Source: Nautilus pompilius | Lineage: Eukaryota > Mollusca > Cephalopoda > Nautilida > Nautilidae | Assembly: GCA_018389105.1 (NCBI GenBank) | Contig: JACATO010000043.1 | Span: 1 to 64,000 of the forward strand | Direction: 5' to 3' | Length of the DNA: 64,000 nucleotides | Shown here: piece after piece, positions 45,198-57,312 of the stretch | Layout of the letters: every line of letters starts with the position of its first letter | Position numbering within the stretch: position 1 is the stretch's first letter | Made by a program: the position numbers and the translations under genes | Notes under the pieces: model-generated | Database searches by the model: none | The model's input: the letters and a program-made list of their open reading frames with translations, nothing else | What the model was told of the DNA's origin: nothing

Positions 45198-46389
45198 CAT
45201 CGCGAGGGACGGTCTTTGGACGGCGCAAATCAAAGGCCCGTCCCATTCTCGATACCTTTCCAAGGCGCAGATCGGGTGATTAGGTTGGAATTCGCCCCGC
45301 CACAAAAACTAAACCTGAGGGCGAGAATTAGTTTCTGACTACAACAGGAGGGGGGAGGGGGACCTGGCGTGTTCTAGAGACGTATGACCACCACGAAGAG
45401 AGTAGAGAAAGGCGTATCTCGCATGGAACGACCCGAACCCAAGAACTCCACGGCTTGAAACAGTATCGTGAAGAAGCCGAGGATCAGTAGTCGCCGTTAA
45501 CTCTTTAGGGAGGCGTGAAACACATCGCTCTCCCCCCCCAGCACCCGCAAGAAAGGGAAAGCACCGAGTTCTGCGGAAGGGAGGGTGCTTCAGGAACAGC
45601 CAAATTATGGAGGGTATTGTTTTCAGAAAGTGTCGGTAAATACGAGTCCGAGAGGGATGAGTCCTGGAAGAGAACTTCGTTCATCAGCGTAGTAACCATA
45701 ACGACACTTATTTGAAATCACCACTACTTCAGTACCGGATAATACTTCATATTCGTGTCCCCGTTTATTAACGTGGTCCTCTTCAGACGCCATCCATCCG
45801 CGGCTCCACGCTTTTGACGTTCCTCCCTCTGTCGTCTGCTCTCTGACTCTTCGCTCTTGCTCGCGGGTAGGACGTATAAAGCAGACAGGTGCATCTGAAT
45901 CGTAATCGATGAAGACTCTGCCTCGGATGAAAGATTGTTTCTGTTTTTTTCTTGAATGTTCGTCGATCGAGAAATAATTGCGAACGGGCCACAAAGACCC
46001 GAGTAAGTTTTGATGCATTTATTCGTCTTTTAAAAATTCCCAGACATTTTTTCTAGTTTGTCAGCTGTGGTGTTATATAACAAAACGATACGGAACCTCT
46101 CTGCTGCGTCGTGTTCCTGACCAGTACGGCCGGTACTCCGGCGATTTCGTTTTGCAGGCGCCCGATATCCTCTTTCTCTGGTTTCCTTCTGTTCTCAAGC
46201 GACAGAGGAACAGGTGAGACGTTATAGCTAACTGGCAAGTTTCCTTTATAGCGAACTAACCCATAGTATCGGTTTATACGTTCGCCGACGTACACGTACA
46301 AAGTCTGTTAATGTTCCATGGCCTGTGTAGGCCAGGTTTGGTCTAAACGCTGCTAAGTCGAGACACGAACGGCTTACGGAAAAAATCGG
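45198..46389. other. No recognisable gene
   Basis: Unique sequence between the two CRE arrays, with G-rich and C-rich runs. A 131-codon minus frame at 45623-46018 has no recognisable domain. Confidence 0.55.
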
Positions 46390-47115
46390 ATATCTCTCTC
46401 TCTGTAATGACGTCATCTCTCTCTGTAATGACATCATATCTCTCTGTACTGCCGACATATCTCTCTCTCTGTAATGACGCCATCTCTCTGTGTACTGCCG
46501 ACATATCTCTCTGTAAAGACGTCATCTCTCTCTCTGTACTGGCATCATATCTCTCTGTAATGACGTCATCTCTCTGTGTACTGCCGACATCTCTCTCTCT
46601 GTACTGACATCATATCTCTCTGTAATGACGTCATCTCTCTCTGTACTGCCGACATATCTCTCTCTGTACTGACGTCATCTCTCTGTGTACTGCCAACATC
46701 TCTCTCTCTGTACTGGCATCATATCTCTCTGTAATGACGTCATCTCTCTGTGTACTGCCGACATCTCTCTCTCTGTACTGACATCATATCTCTCTGTAAT
46801 GACGTCATCTCTCTCTGTACTGCCGACATATCTCTCTCTGTACTGACGTCATCTCTCTGTGTACTGCCAACATCTCTCTCTCTGTACTGACATCATATCT
46901 CTCTGTAATGACGTCATCTCGCTCTCTGTACTGACATCATATCTCTCTTTGTAATGACGTCATCTCTCTCTCTGTACTGCCGACATATCTCTCTGTGTAC
47001 TGACATCATATCTCTCTGTAATGACGTCATCTCTCTCTGTACTGCCGACATATCTCTCTTTGTACTGACATCATATCTCTCTGTACTGACATCATATCTC
47101 TCTTTGTAATGAAGT
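46390..47115. repeat. CRE array II: TGACGTCA, TGACATCA and GCCGACAT in CT repeat
   Basis: CT runs are separated by three alternating words: AATGACGTCATC (about ten perfect CREs), TGACATCATATC and CTGCCGACAT. A 174-base composite block starting at 46561 is repeated almost exactly at 46735. The spacer vocabulary is related to array I 1.2 kb to the left, but the composite order is unique to this array. Confidence 0.93.
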
Positions 47116-47119
47116 CATC

Positions 47120-47195
<76 letters not shown>
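47116..47195. repeat. (CT)n microsatellite
   Basis: Nearly pure CT continuing from CRE array II. Confidence 0.96.
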
Positions 47196-47198
<3 letters not shown>

Positions 47199-47465
47199 GT
47201 TTGCCAATGGACCAAAATAGAAAAAGAAAAGGGGTTTGGCGATTTATGCTTGACGCAAACATTAGAAAAGTCCAAAATACTATGTCAGAAATAAAGATTC
47301 TCAACTGTACGGAATTACACTAACATTCCAAAATCCGTAATCATAAAAATAGAAAAATCGGACGAGAAATAAATTAGCAAAGCTTACAAATCATATTAAT
47401 TTATCTGCAGGGAAATGGGTAGGAAACATCTGTGTGAGACAAAAATCGGAATTAATATCTTATTA

Positions 47466-48739
47466 GGTTGTTACAAAATTTTTCTCGGTTTTTTTTCCCG
47501 CAACAATGAGACTTCATATTGTTGCTGAAAGTGAAGTTTATTAATCAAAGTAAGTTCCATCACAATCAATACACTTCTTCCAATGAATTACAAGTGCATT
47601 TATACCATTTTGGAAGAAATCTATTTCTGGAGTCGATAAACCGTTGGAAAGCAGTTTCAATTGCTGCTTGGTTGGAGAAGAATTTCATATGGAGGAAGCT
47701 GTTGAGGTGTTTGAAAAGGTGGTATTCTGTGGGAGAAAGGTCTGGTGAATAGGCTGGGTGAGGGAGAGTTTTGTACCCTGACATGTTCAATTTCTGAAGA
47801 GTCACTTTTGCAACATGAGGACGAGCATTGTCATGGAGCAGGATTGGGCCTCTTTGATTCACCAATGCCAGCTGTCATTGGGAGAGTTTCTGATGAACAA
47901 CGTTTAATTCACGACAGTACCTTCCAGCTGTGATGGTTTCGCCAAGTTGCAAGAAGTTATAGTGGATGACACCAGTTGCAGTCCTTCAGACGGTGACCAT
48001 GACCTTCTTCGAGTGGGGGCTTGGTTTTGAAATGTGGTTAGGTGCTTTCTCTATCGAGGCACTGTGTTGATCGTTTTCGATTGTCGTAAAGGATCCATTT
48101 TTAATTACACATAATGATTCGGTCAAGAAATGGGTCGTTTTTTTGTTATGACAAGCGAAGAGCAGATCATCAATCGACGATTTTGTTGTTGTTCAGTCAA
48201 CTCGTGATACGCCAACTTTTCAAGCCTTTTCACCTTGCCGATTGCGTAAAGATACCAGGAAACAGTTACAGAGCTTACGTCAAACTTCCAGCAGTTTCTC
48301 GTACTGTTTTTCTTGGATCGGCTTCAACTGAGGCTGTCGGATGCTCGTCATCACAGCTGGAAGGACGTCCGCTACGTTCCTCATCTTCGAGGCTCGCATC
48401 TCCTGATCGAAACTTTGCACACCATCGTTGTACTGTGCGCTCATTGGCTTTGTCCTCACTCTATGCTTCACTAATGTTACGAGTTTCCTCGCTGACTTTG
48501 TGGCGTAGTTTTAACTCATGAAGCAAAATGGCACGAAAAACGTTTGTTTCCACGCTTCACTCAGAGCCCTGAAACAAATATCCACTTTACGATTTTTGAA
48601 AAGGTAGGTTTTCATAATATACGCCAAAGCACTGGCTACAAAACGATACCTAACTTATCTACATACACCTTCAAAAGCATGCAAATAATGAACCCCAAAT
48701 TAACATAATATAAAAACCGACAAAACTTGTGTAACGACC
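47466..48739 (-). mobile_element. mariner-family DNA transposon, full length
   Basis: The left end begins GGTTGTTACAAAATTTTTC and the right end, reversed, begins GGTCGTTACACAAGTTTTG, forming roughly 25-bp imperfect inverted repeats. The length is 1274 bp. A TA (47464-47465) flanks the left end; the right side has AA instead. The element matches the deletion derivative at 19247-20114 in both UTRs and the coding part. Confidence 0.9.
47548..48560 (-). pseudogene. Decayed mariner transposase with E at the third catalytic position
   Basis: Minus-strand reading shows the HTH-linker (WCAKFRSGDASLEDEERSGR), then several frame changes and stops, then a clean 99-codon C-terminal part with LLHDNARPHVAK (second catalytic Asp) and YSPDLSPTEYHLF. 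The third acidic position, 34 residues after the Asp, is Glu where mariner usually has Asp. The element ends with the expected Tyr-Phe-Asp-type C-terminus near 47548. Frameshifts in the first half make it inactive. Whether the Glu is a lineage feature or a lesion cannot be told from one copy, because the derivative at 19.2 kb lacks this part. Confidence 0.88.
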
Positions 48740-48889
48740 AAAAAGCAATTGAAATTAAGCAGGAACAAAAATTCTTGGAACGTACCATTAAGGAGACGAG
48801 TAGAAGTAATGCGTCGTTGCAGAAAAGAAAGACTAATGTTCCCTTACTCAAATAAAACAGCTTTCAAAATTTTTTCTTCAAAAATGATA

Positions 48890-49105
48890 ATGGAAACGAT
48901 GCTTTGAACTGCCGTGGTTGAGGACCCAAGTTCGAATTCCGATCGCGATCGATTCGGTCTGACGTACCTGCTGGCACGGTTCCTTGCCCTTCCTCACCAG
49001 ACGGCCGAGTGGGTTTCTCCCGGGTTATTCCTGTTCTCCGGTTTTCTACCAACCTAGAAGCGTCGACGTCTGGCGTGTGAACCTAGTGGCGGTTCCGTTG
49101 GTAAC
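48890..49105 (+). repeat. tRNA-derived SINE
   Basis: AGTTCGAATTCC (B-box, about 48929-48940) follows a tRNA-like head. The body contains GGGTTTCTCCCGGGTTATTCC and CTCCGGTTTTCTACC, similar in style to the body of the SINE at 29.15 kb. No clear A-tail, so the 3' boundary is a guess. Confidence 0.6.
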
Positions 49106-51040
49106 TCTCGATTAGCTCGCACCCTAAGCCACCGCCCAACAGGTATCCAGGTAACTTGCTTGGTGAACGAGGTTAACAACCCCCCCCCTCCTCACCTCCC
49201 CACCGTTCGGGTCAGTGCTGTCAAGTTTCCCTAGATCTCGAGTGCCGGGACAGAGGTTCGCCACGAAGAAGAGATGGTAATTTACACTGGCGGCCATAAT
49301 CGTGAGCACCAATGAAATATCTCGGAAGTTTAAAAAAACAACAACAACAAAAAACGTCTGGTGTGAAAAATCCAAACGTAAATTTATGGCGACGAGTCTT
49401 GTCGCATGTATGCTTCCTGACAGCAATAAGCTAACATTTCCTGCTCCAATAAACCGATTATGTACGAAATATGAAATATTTCACCCGGTGAGTCCACGTG
49501 TACAACAGCCAAGTTCTGCTGTCTGCTTTTAGCCGCTGTTCCGGTTTGGCGTTACATTTTGAAGCCAGCATGCAAACCCTTGATATCCTCGCCTACACGA
49601 AAAATAAATCGCAGTTTAAAATACGCCAGATTATTATTATTATTCCATTTTTCTTAAGGACTCAGAAGCTCCGACATGTTGTCTGGCTCCACTCGAAAAT
49701 GGCGTCACGAAGTAAAAGTGCGGAATTTACCGAAACAAACAAAAAGCAAAGCACAGCATTAGAAACCAGAATTAATGTCCTTGCCGTTTCAGGAATCTCT
49801 CTGGCTGTTTTGAAATAGATTTTTTCAGTTGTAATTTAAAAAAAAAACGTAAAACTCTGCTAAATGGTTTCCATACTGACAAAACATCTTTTTCTAAAAA
49901 AAATTTTCTAGATTCGCGAACAGGTTCAGGGTTTTGCTATTTAATAAACGACGCATGATGCTGTTGTTTTTTTTGTTTTTTAAAAAAAAAATTCCAATGA
50001 GAATCGCAGGAGTAATCAGGGAATCAGTGGAGGAGGAAGAAAGCCAGAGCACTTCTGATGGTGAACTGATGCGGAATTCGGTAACCGGGAGTGGATTCTG
50101 GAACTGAGTAAACGTAATGTGGAGGTCTATCAAATCTTGGCCTGGAGTCAAGAACCGAAGAGGAAAAAATCAGTGATCCAATAATTACACTGAATACCAT
50201 CATTTAGTGATTAAACTGTTAAGTTTCTCATATCAGCTGTTAATAATTAAATTAAATTCATTAACCTCTGAAAAGTTGGGGAGCAGTGGATCTCCTTTGT
50301 AAAGAGGTTGTCTAATAATTGGATTTGATAATCGCGCCCATTATTGTCTTAAAAGATAAATATATTAATAAAATAACTTTTGAAGATGTAGCTATCTTCG
50401 TTGTAACAGCCTCGCGAGTTTTATGACAAAACATGCGAGTTCTTGGAAAAATTACGTAAGCACTTTGTAAAATTATCATATCTATCCTTCTCTAAAAAAG
50501 AATAACTGATTTTTATATATATATATATTAGATTGTTGTTATTTACATATATTATCAATTATACATAATTATTACCACCAAGCGAAACAGGCTATTCCGA
50601 TTCTCACTGATCAATCAAATATTTCGTGGAATATTATTACATTTCCGGTTAACAGTTTTTTTTTTCATTTTTCAATAATTTAAAAGAAAACAGTTGACGA
50701 ACCATATCGCACTCGAGTTGTACACTTGCGTCCTGGCATGAGAAATTGAGCGTGAGGAGGAGGGCTGCAGTGATGGAGAGGGGAGAACGGACAGGAGCAG
50801 AGAGGAAGTTGGGGCAGGCTGTGGGTTGGTTGGGTTGTCCCGAAACAAATTTTTTAAAAAATGAATAAACTTGCTTACATTTTACACAAGCCTGAATTGC
50901 CAAAATGTAAGAAATCTTCAGAATATTTTGGCACAATGTTTTCAAGTGTATCCGAAGTTGCCGACTAACTCAAGAAGATGCAGTTCGGACGAGTTAGACA
51001 TCGGTCTCAGAGCATGGATGGACTTCATTAACAGGGTCCT
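49106..51040. other. No recognisable gene
   Basis: Unique sequence with C9 at about 49180 and several poly-A/T tracts. Overlapping frames at 49124-49818 show no domain. Confidence 0.6.
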
Positions 51041-51072
51041 ATTGGCCAATGCGCGTGCGCGCGATGACGTCA
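51041..51072. promoter_or_regulatory. Compact CCAAT / NRF1-like / CRE cluster
   Basis: Within 32 bases: ATTGGCCAAT (two CCAAT boxes as a palindrome, 51041-51050), GCGCGTGCGC (NRF1-like, 51051-51060) and TGACGTCA (51065-51072). Such clusters are typical of TATA-less, often bidirectional, animal promoters. No adjacent first exon could be recognised on either strand. Confidence 0.45.
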
Positions 51073-51820
51073 GAACTTGACGCCAGGGTTGTTATCAAAA
51101 GAGAGGACAAATGGCCTTTATTTTCTACTGGAAGCCGGCGCTTAAGGACGAGTGTGGCGTTACAATATAAAACGAAAGCAAACATTATGTACATATATAA
51201 ATATAACAATGTGAAAATAATACTTTGTCAACAAAAAAAAAAACGTACCGTTTAAACTTATTCTAACCAATGCCCCTAAATTTGGCTTAGAGCTGCATAT
51301 TACGCTACATTATTTTCGGAAATCTTCAGGCTATAGTTTTCTTTACTAATTTGAGAGTTTACACCTCAAACATTAGGCATTCACTCGCCTAATTACGCAG
51401 TAATTCTTTTATGGTTGTCTGGAGAGACCGGCGGTGATTCCCGACTAGAACTTAAGCTGGTCGGGGCCAAAAGTGAGGCACGGAAGGTCAATAGCTAAAA
51501 TCCAGATAATGCTGCCGTATTTTCGAAGAATTTTTGTTCTAATGTGACCATCGACACTAATATACGGAAAAATACCGACTCTCCCCACCCATGCTTGCGT
51601 AATGGTTTCGTCCCTTTCCTTGGCTGATGGCACACCTTCTCAAAGACACTTGCGTCCAAGACTGCTCGATGCTATTGTTCAGGCTGCTCAACTTCCCGAG
51701 AACTCTCAGCAAATAGGAGTTTTGTACAGGGTGGCGTCATGACCAATGAAATACGGTCTTACCTAGCACACGTTGTCGATGTTTCCCAGGCAACTGACAT
51801 CATCAGTCAGATAGTGCCAA
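51073..51820. other. No recognisable gene
   Basis: Unique sequence between the promoter-like cluster and the hAT fossil. If the cluster drives a transcript it could contain an unrecognised 5' UTR or first exon. Confidence 0.5.
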
Positions 51821-51929
51821 GTGAAGCAGAGCCGCTATGTTCTAATGCTCAGTAAGTTTCAAATGACAGCGGCACAAGTTTTTATGTTCGTAAATTGTTC
51901 TAGAAATTTGTTGAGACAAACTCACATTA

Positions 51930-53609
51930 ACCGAGGCCATCAAAACGTAAATATGAGGAACAGCAGCAGTCCAGAAGAGAGAGAGAGAGTACTTTTGTAC
52001 ATGAAAAGGGTGAAAAAACAAAAAACTGGTGCATATTTTGTGTAATGTTACAGCAGCAGCACCAAAATAGTTTCACTTGAAAGACATTTCAGACAAAATC
52101 ATAAACCTAATGATGAGAAATGCCCTAGAAAAGTGAAAGTACTGAATAAATCTGTTAGAAAGAAAAAATTACCACTTCAGTGTCAGTAGACATTCAAGGT
52201 GGCAGATGGTGGTTGCATCATATGAAAATAGCACTGTTGCTGGCACAGAAAAGGAAGCCATATTCAGATGGGGAGCAGCCCTGATTTGGGGGCAATTTTA
52301 TGGACAAATCTCTCATTCGTGAAATACAATGATAGGAATAGATGAAATGGCTGAAGATGCGACCTGAACAGCTAAAGTGTCATGCAGAGAAGAGCGCATT
52401 CTTTCTCCTTGCTACCGACGAGAGTACTGGTAAAACTGACAGCACAGCTCAGTGGTTTTATTCGCAGTAGTTTGAAACTAATTGGGGAACTTTTTAGCCT
52501 GGAGTCACTGCACTCCACAGCAAAGAGGACAGATTTGCCCGAGAAGGTTAAAGCTTCAGTGGAACACATGAATTTGGACTGGGATAAGCTGAGAAGCGTA
52601 TGCACCGACAAAGCCCTAGCAATAGTTGGCAGACATTCTAGTTGAAAGTCTCTTAAACTGGACATATTCAAGTACCATTCAATGATGCAGAGGCATTGTG
52701 TTATAGAGACCTGGGTTTTGGAAATGTAACGAGTGCTGCTGTGTGATGACTTAATAAAATTCGAGCTAGGAAACTAAATCGCAATCAGCATTAGAAACTC
52801 GTGGAAAAGCTGGAGGAGAGCACTGAGCTGCTGCTACTTCAGTGCAATGTTCTTTCGGCTGTCAAAGGGATAAATGTTGCTGCGATTTTCCAAACTCAGG
52901 TCAAGTGGTAAAATTCCTTTGTGACATTAGTGAGCTTCCTGATGAAAGCATTCATTTAAATGATGACAAACAGCTTAACGATTTGGCATTTCTGACGGAC
53001 ATCACGACTCATTTCAATAACTTGAATACACACCGTCATCTTTTCAAATTCGGTAAATACAGCTGAGGCATTCAAAATTAAATTGCTGCTCTGCGAAACA
53101 ATTAGAAACTGGTAAATTGGATTATTTCGAAAGCTTAAGAAAAAATCTGCACGAAGCAGAAAACAATGAAAATAAACGGAGTAACAGAGGAGGTGCAGCG
53201 AAAGAAAGCCAAACTGGAGGAGGAAACAGTGGCGATTTTGAAGCGGAGGAAGACAAGAAGAAATCGATTTCTAACATTACAAAGAAAAAAATACTTTTGC
53301 TTAAAGATAAATACGAAGAACGTTTTTAAAGAATTCAGCAGTGACAAACACAACATTAGTCTCTTTCAAGCCCATTTTCCCTTTCAGAGAACGAATGGTC
53401 TGTATTCCACTGACCCTCACCTACTGATGGAGGTGGAAGAAGTCAAATGTGACTCACACCTGATAGGTAAATATGTACAGACCTGCACTAGTGCAGCACC
53501 CGAATCTTTAAAGGAATTGCCCGAAGTCACAACCGTTGCTTTGGTGGAACTTACGTTTGTAAACAAACATTATTATTTATTCACAGAAGGTACTCAAGTG
53601 AAAACGTAA
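51930..53609 (+). pseudogene. Decayed hAT transposase (GTF2IRD2/FAM200-like)
   Basis: Pieces of one protein occur in the expected order, in shifting plus frames with several stops. They are a zinc-finger-like end with RHFRQNHKPN; a KRKPYSDGE motif; FFLLATDESTGKTDSTAQ (family DESTD region); ELFSLESLHSTAK and VKASVEHMNLDWDKL with VCTDKA; GFGNVTSAAV with IRARKLNRNQ; QVKWYNS; LNDLAFLTDITTHFNNLN; and QLETGKLDYFESLRK. The C-terminal part (frame 53166-53609) is more diverged. These blocks match the hAT transposase domesticated in GTF2IRD2. TIRs and target duplication were not found. Certainly broken; no evidence of domestication. Confidence 0.85.
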
Positions 53610-56012
53610 TAGAAAAGGGATATACTACAAAAATCTATACTTTTGTTCATATTACACAGGAATTTTCTCTGGGCATCTATAATTAATCTGTCACCATTTA
53701 ATCGACGTTGACTGACCGAAATCGTGTTTGGTTCTTTTCCGCTTTTATCTCTTTAGCACCAGTAAATTCCAGCCACTACACAGAAAATTTCTCAGGTGTT
53801 TGCAATTCCATATAGCGGTTCCCCAGTCGGTAACACACCGTATATGTCTAGATGTCTGTATTTTTTTTAATACCGTATATTAGATCACAGTCCACCGATC
53901 CACCTGAAGACGTTGCTCGAAACGCACCTGATATACCACTGGGCAAGTTTCGGACCATGATGGTAGCAAACCTCCAAGTATCTCATGTTTGTTTCCGGAC
54001 CAGACCGCAACGTCTTTCCTCGGATCTACACGTTGCTTCCCGACTTCCCATTGAGCTGTTTGCTGGGACTACAGACAGCTGCGGAACGCCAGTGCGCAAG
54101 AATCTATCGCCTTAGGTTCTTTACAAATAGTGGAATTACTTTTGTGTGTGGGGGGGGGGAGGATAGGAGAATGACTGATTCAGATGTCACCGATATCCCG
54201 CTAGTCATTAAGGTTCGCCATCTTTTAAAGCCAGCGAGGGGAGACAGACAGCGCAGAAGAACCCTGGGCGCCTTTGGTGGATAAGAATGTAAAAAGAAGT
54301 CGTGGTAATTCAGTTTAGCTAATTATGCGAAAAGACGGGACGGCATATGGTTTATCCAATACTTATCCCTGCCCATGGAAAGATCTATTTGTGCGGCTTT
54401 TACGTTGTTCGTAATTGTCGTTAGTGATTCGCCTGATTATATTATCCCTTTCGGGTTCTTCCCTCCTGCACTTAGAACGTTTACGTTCTCTTATAGCCTG
54501 TGTGCCGCAAAATTTACAAGGTTTCCCCAAACCATTGGCTACTGAAGGACGGGAAGGTTTTTAAAGTGTTCTAATCGAAGATAAGTGACTCTGTACGTCT
54601 TACTCTGCCGCTATGACACCGGGTAACACGGCAGCAAATGCATAAGCATTGGCAGCCATAACCGTAGGCTGTCCGTTGTAAATGAAAAATAAAAGCACTC
54701 GTGGACAACTTCACCATCATAAACCTATTGTAACCCCCGTTTACTCGTGTTTATGTTTTCTGACAATCAAATACTAATATACCTGCAAACATCCGCACTA
54801 GTGGATTGATTATATAGGATATATGGAAAATTGTACTGACGGCTGCTAGTTTGTTTGTTTTAATGCTACTGAAATCAAATATCGTCATGGCAGAAAACGT
54901 AGTTTATAGCATTTGGAAACAGCGGGACTATAGCAAGTGTCCGGAAATTACGGACTGCTGTTCAAATACAAATGTTGGAGCAGAAGAGCGAAAACAGTGT
55001 CTAGATTTAAAACAACAACATTGTACAACGCAAACTTGAGGTTCCCAGCTTCTGAGAGGGGTGTAGCAGAACCCGGATGTGAGAACGGTGTGTCCAGAGT
55101 TCAGGACAGTTAATAAGCGAAGAGTTCGGGAACGGTTTGCTTTAAACGAGCGGGAGATGCATATTGGGTTCCTTGACACCAACATCAGCTCCACTCCAAA
55201 GAGACGGTTTTGTTTAGACCGAGGTTGGAAGTAGCGGGAAGTTGTTGGCTCCTCTTGAGCTTCACGCCAGATTTTACCGAAATAAAAATTTCCCGCGTTC
55301 ATAATTTTCCTTAAAAAAAAGAAAAAATGCAAAAAACAACAACATATTTTTCCAGACTCTTGCGGATCCGAGCAAGGCTTTCGCTTTCGCGGTGTTTCAA
55401 CTCAAATATTGTGTGTCATCTCTTGGCAAATCTCCCTTAACCATTACCGACAGCTCATCTCTACGGTTTGTCGTATCTCTGTGCTTTCTTTCCCCTGCTT
55501 CTAGTCCCAGCGATACGATCAATTGCTCTCTTCGCCCGCTGCGCGCCGGATATCACGAAAACCCTATACTTTTGTCTCTCTCTCTGCTGTCACTTGCGAG
55601 TAACTCCGCAGTTTGTGGTTGAAACCCAAGATTCCGAAGTCTGCGTCAACTTTCACCGCCCGCCCTCTCCCCGGCTCACCCTAGTGGCTCCTGCCGTTCC
55701 TCCAGCACTCCGGCGGGGAATTCCGGAGACGGCATAGATGTCTGCTGGAAATATCTATGAGGAGGTTCAGGCGTATTTGGCCTCGCATAATTGGATCCGT
55801 CAGTCCTTCAACGCGAAATAAGAATCAGCTTTCTACTAACGGTGCAAAATAAGAGAGATTTTTAAAGTAGGGTCTGCCCCGCCATCTTAAAAAATAATTG
55901 TCAGGGCACATAAACGTCTCGCTGTGACCGTAACAGCGACGGTGTATTTCCCCCCTTAGAGCCGAGATATCGAAAGCATCCGTTACACTTAGCAGTGAAA
56001 TCTCTCTCTTTT

Positions 56013-56043
<31 letters not shown>

Positions 56044-56763
56044 TATATATAATTATTTCATGATGTAACAGTAATAAAAAAGTAGTAGTTCTTTTGTTTA
56101 GATTCTTTGGACCTTATACTCGATTATAACCAACTGTTCTGTCATCCCCCCCCCAAAGAAATGCTTCTGTTACCTTTTCTAGGCATGGAGGAGGTCCCAG
56201 ACTACTGGACGTTTTAACTCACTTACTGAGCTTCTCGGCCTCGCCGTGAAAGTTGGAAAGATTATCCCGGATTTCCCTCGCATCCCTGAGTGTACACGGG
56301 TTCTTGTCACTCATCTGCATCCCGAATCCAGGTTTGTGCGGCAGTTTCCGAATCTTCACGTTCCGGTAAATGGCCGACAAACCGATTTAATCCCACATGA
56401 CAACGGTGGAAGACGAAAAAGGATTCAGATGTCAGGTGGTGCGGGCTGGGTCTCAGGTGTGATAAGTTTTACTATAGATAACGGAACCTCAACGCTTCTG
56501 ATTCCCTGTATAAATCGCCAGTGTCTACATTTCGTTAACCTGGTCAGCCAATAAATTATTTGGTGGCGAAAACTTTACTTTTTCCTGGGAAGTTACAGGC
56601 AAACGTGTTCATCTTAAGAAGCCCGCCATGTAAGACAAAACAACAATTTTTTTTTTTTTTTTTTAATGGATAACAAGCCACGTTCTGGCAACAATGGCTG
56701 CCCCCTCTGAAAGTCTGTCCCTATCCATTTATTTCAGAGAATTGGAAGGCATAGCGATCATTC
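53610..56763. other. No recognisable gene
   Basis: Unique sequence with a G10 run at 54150-54159, a CT/AT microsatellite at about 56000-56050, C9 near 56146 and poly-T at about 56647-56664. Frames up to 134 codons (54928-55332 minus) have no recognisable domain. Confidence 0.55.
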
Positions 56764-57312
56764 CAAACAAAAGAATAAGAATAGAATAAAGAGAATAAGA
56801 ATAATAATAATAAGAAGAATAATAAGAATAATAATAAGAAGAAGAAGAAGAAAGAAAGAAGAAGAAGAAGAAGAAGAAGAGAGAAAGAAGAAGAAGAAGA
56901 AGAAGAAGAAGAAAGAAGAAGAAGGAGGAGGAGGGAGGAGGAAGAGGAGAGGACGGAGGCGGAGGAGGAGAACGAGAGAAGAAGAGAAGAAAAGGAGAAG
57001 CGAAGAAAAGAAGAATAAGAAGAAGAAGAAATAAGAAGAAGAATAAGAAGAACTAAGATAAGAATAAGCAGAATAATAAGAATAATAAGAAGAAATCAGA
57101 ATCATATAATAATAATAAATAATAATAATATAATATACTAATAATAATAATAATATACTAATAATAATAAGCCTAAGAAGAAGAAGAAGAAGAATAAGAA
57201 GACTAATATACTAATAAGAAGAATAGAATAATCCTAATAAATAATAATAAATAATAAGAATAAGAAGAAGAAGCAGAAGAAGAAGAAGAAGAAGAAGAAG
57301 AAGAAGACAACT
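56764..57312. repeat. Purine-rich (AAG/AAT/GAG)n tract
   Basis: About 550 bases in which the plus strand is almost only A, G and occasional T or C: AATAAG, AAGAAG and GAGGAG triplets. Such polypurine tracts can adopt triplex (H-DNA) structures; that is inference. Confidence 0.96.
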
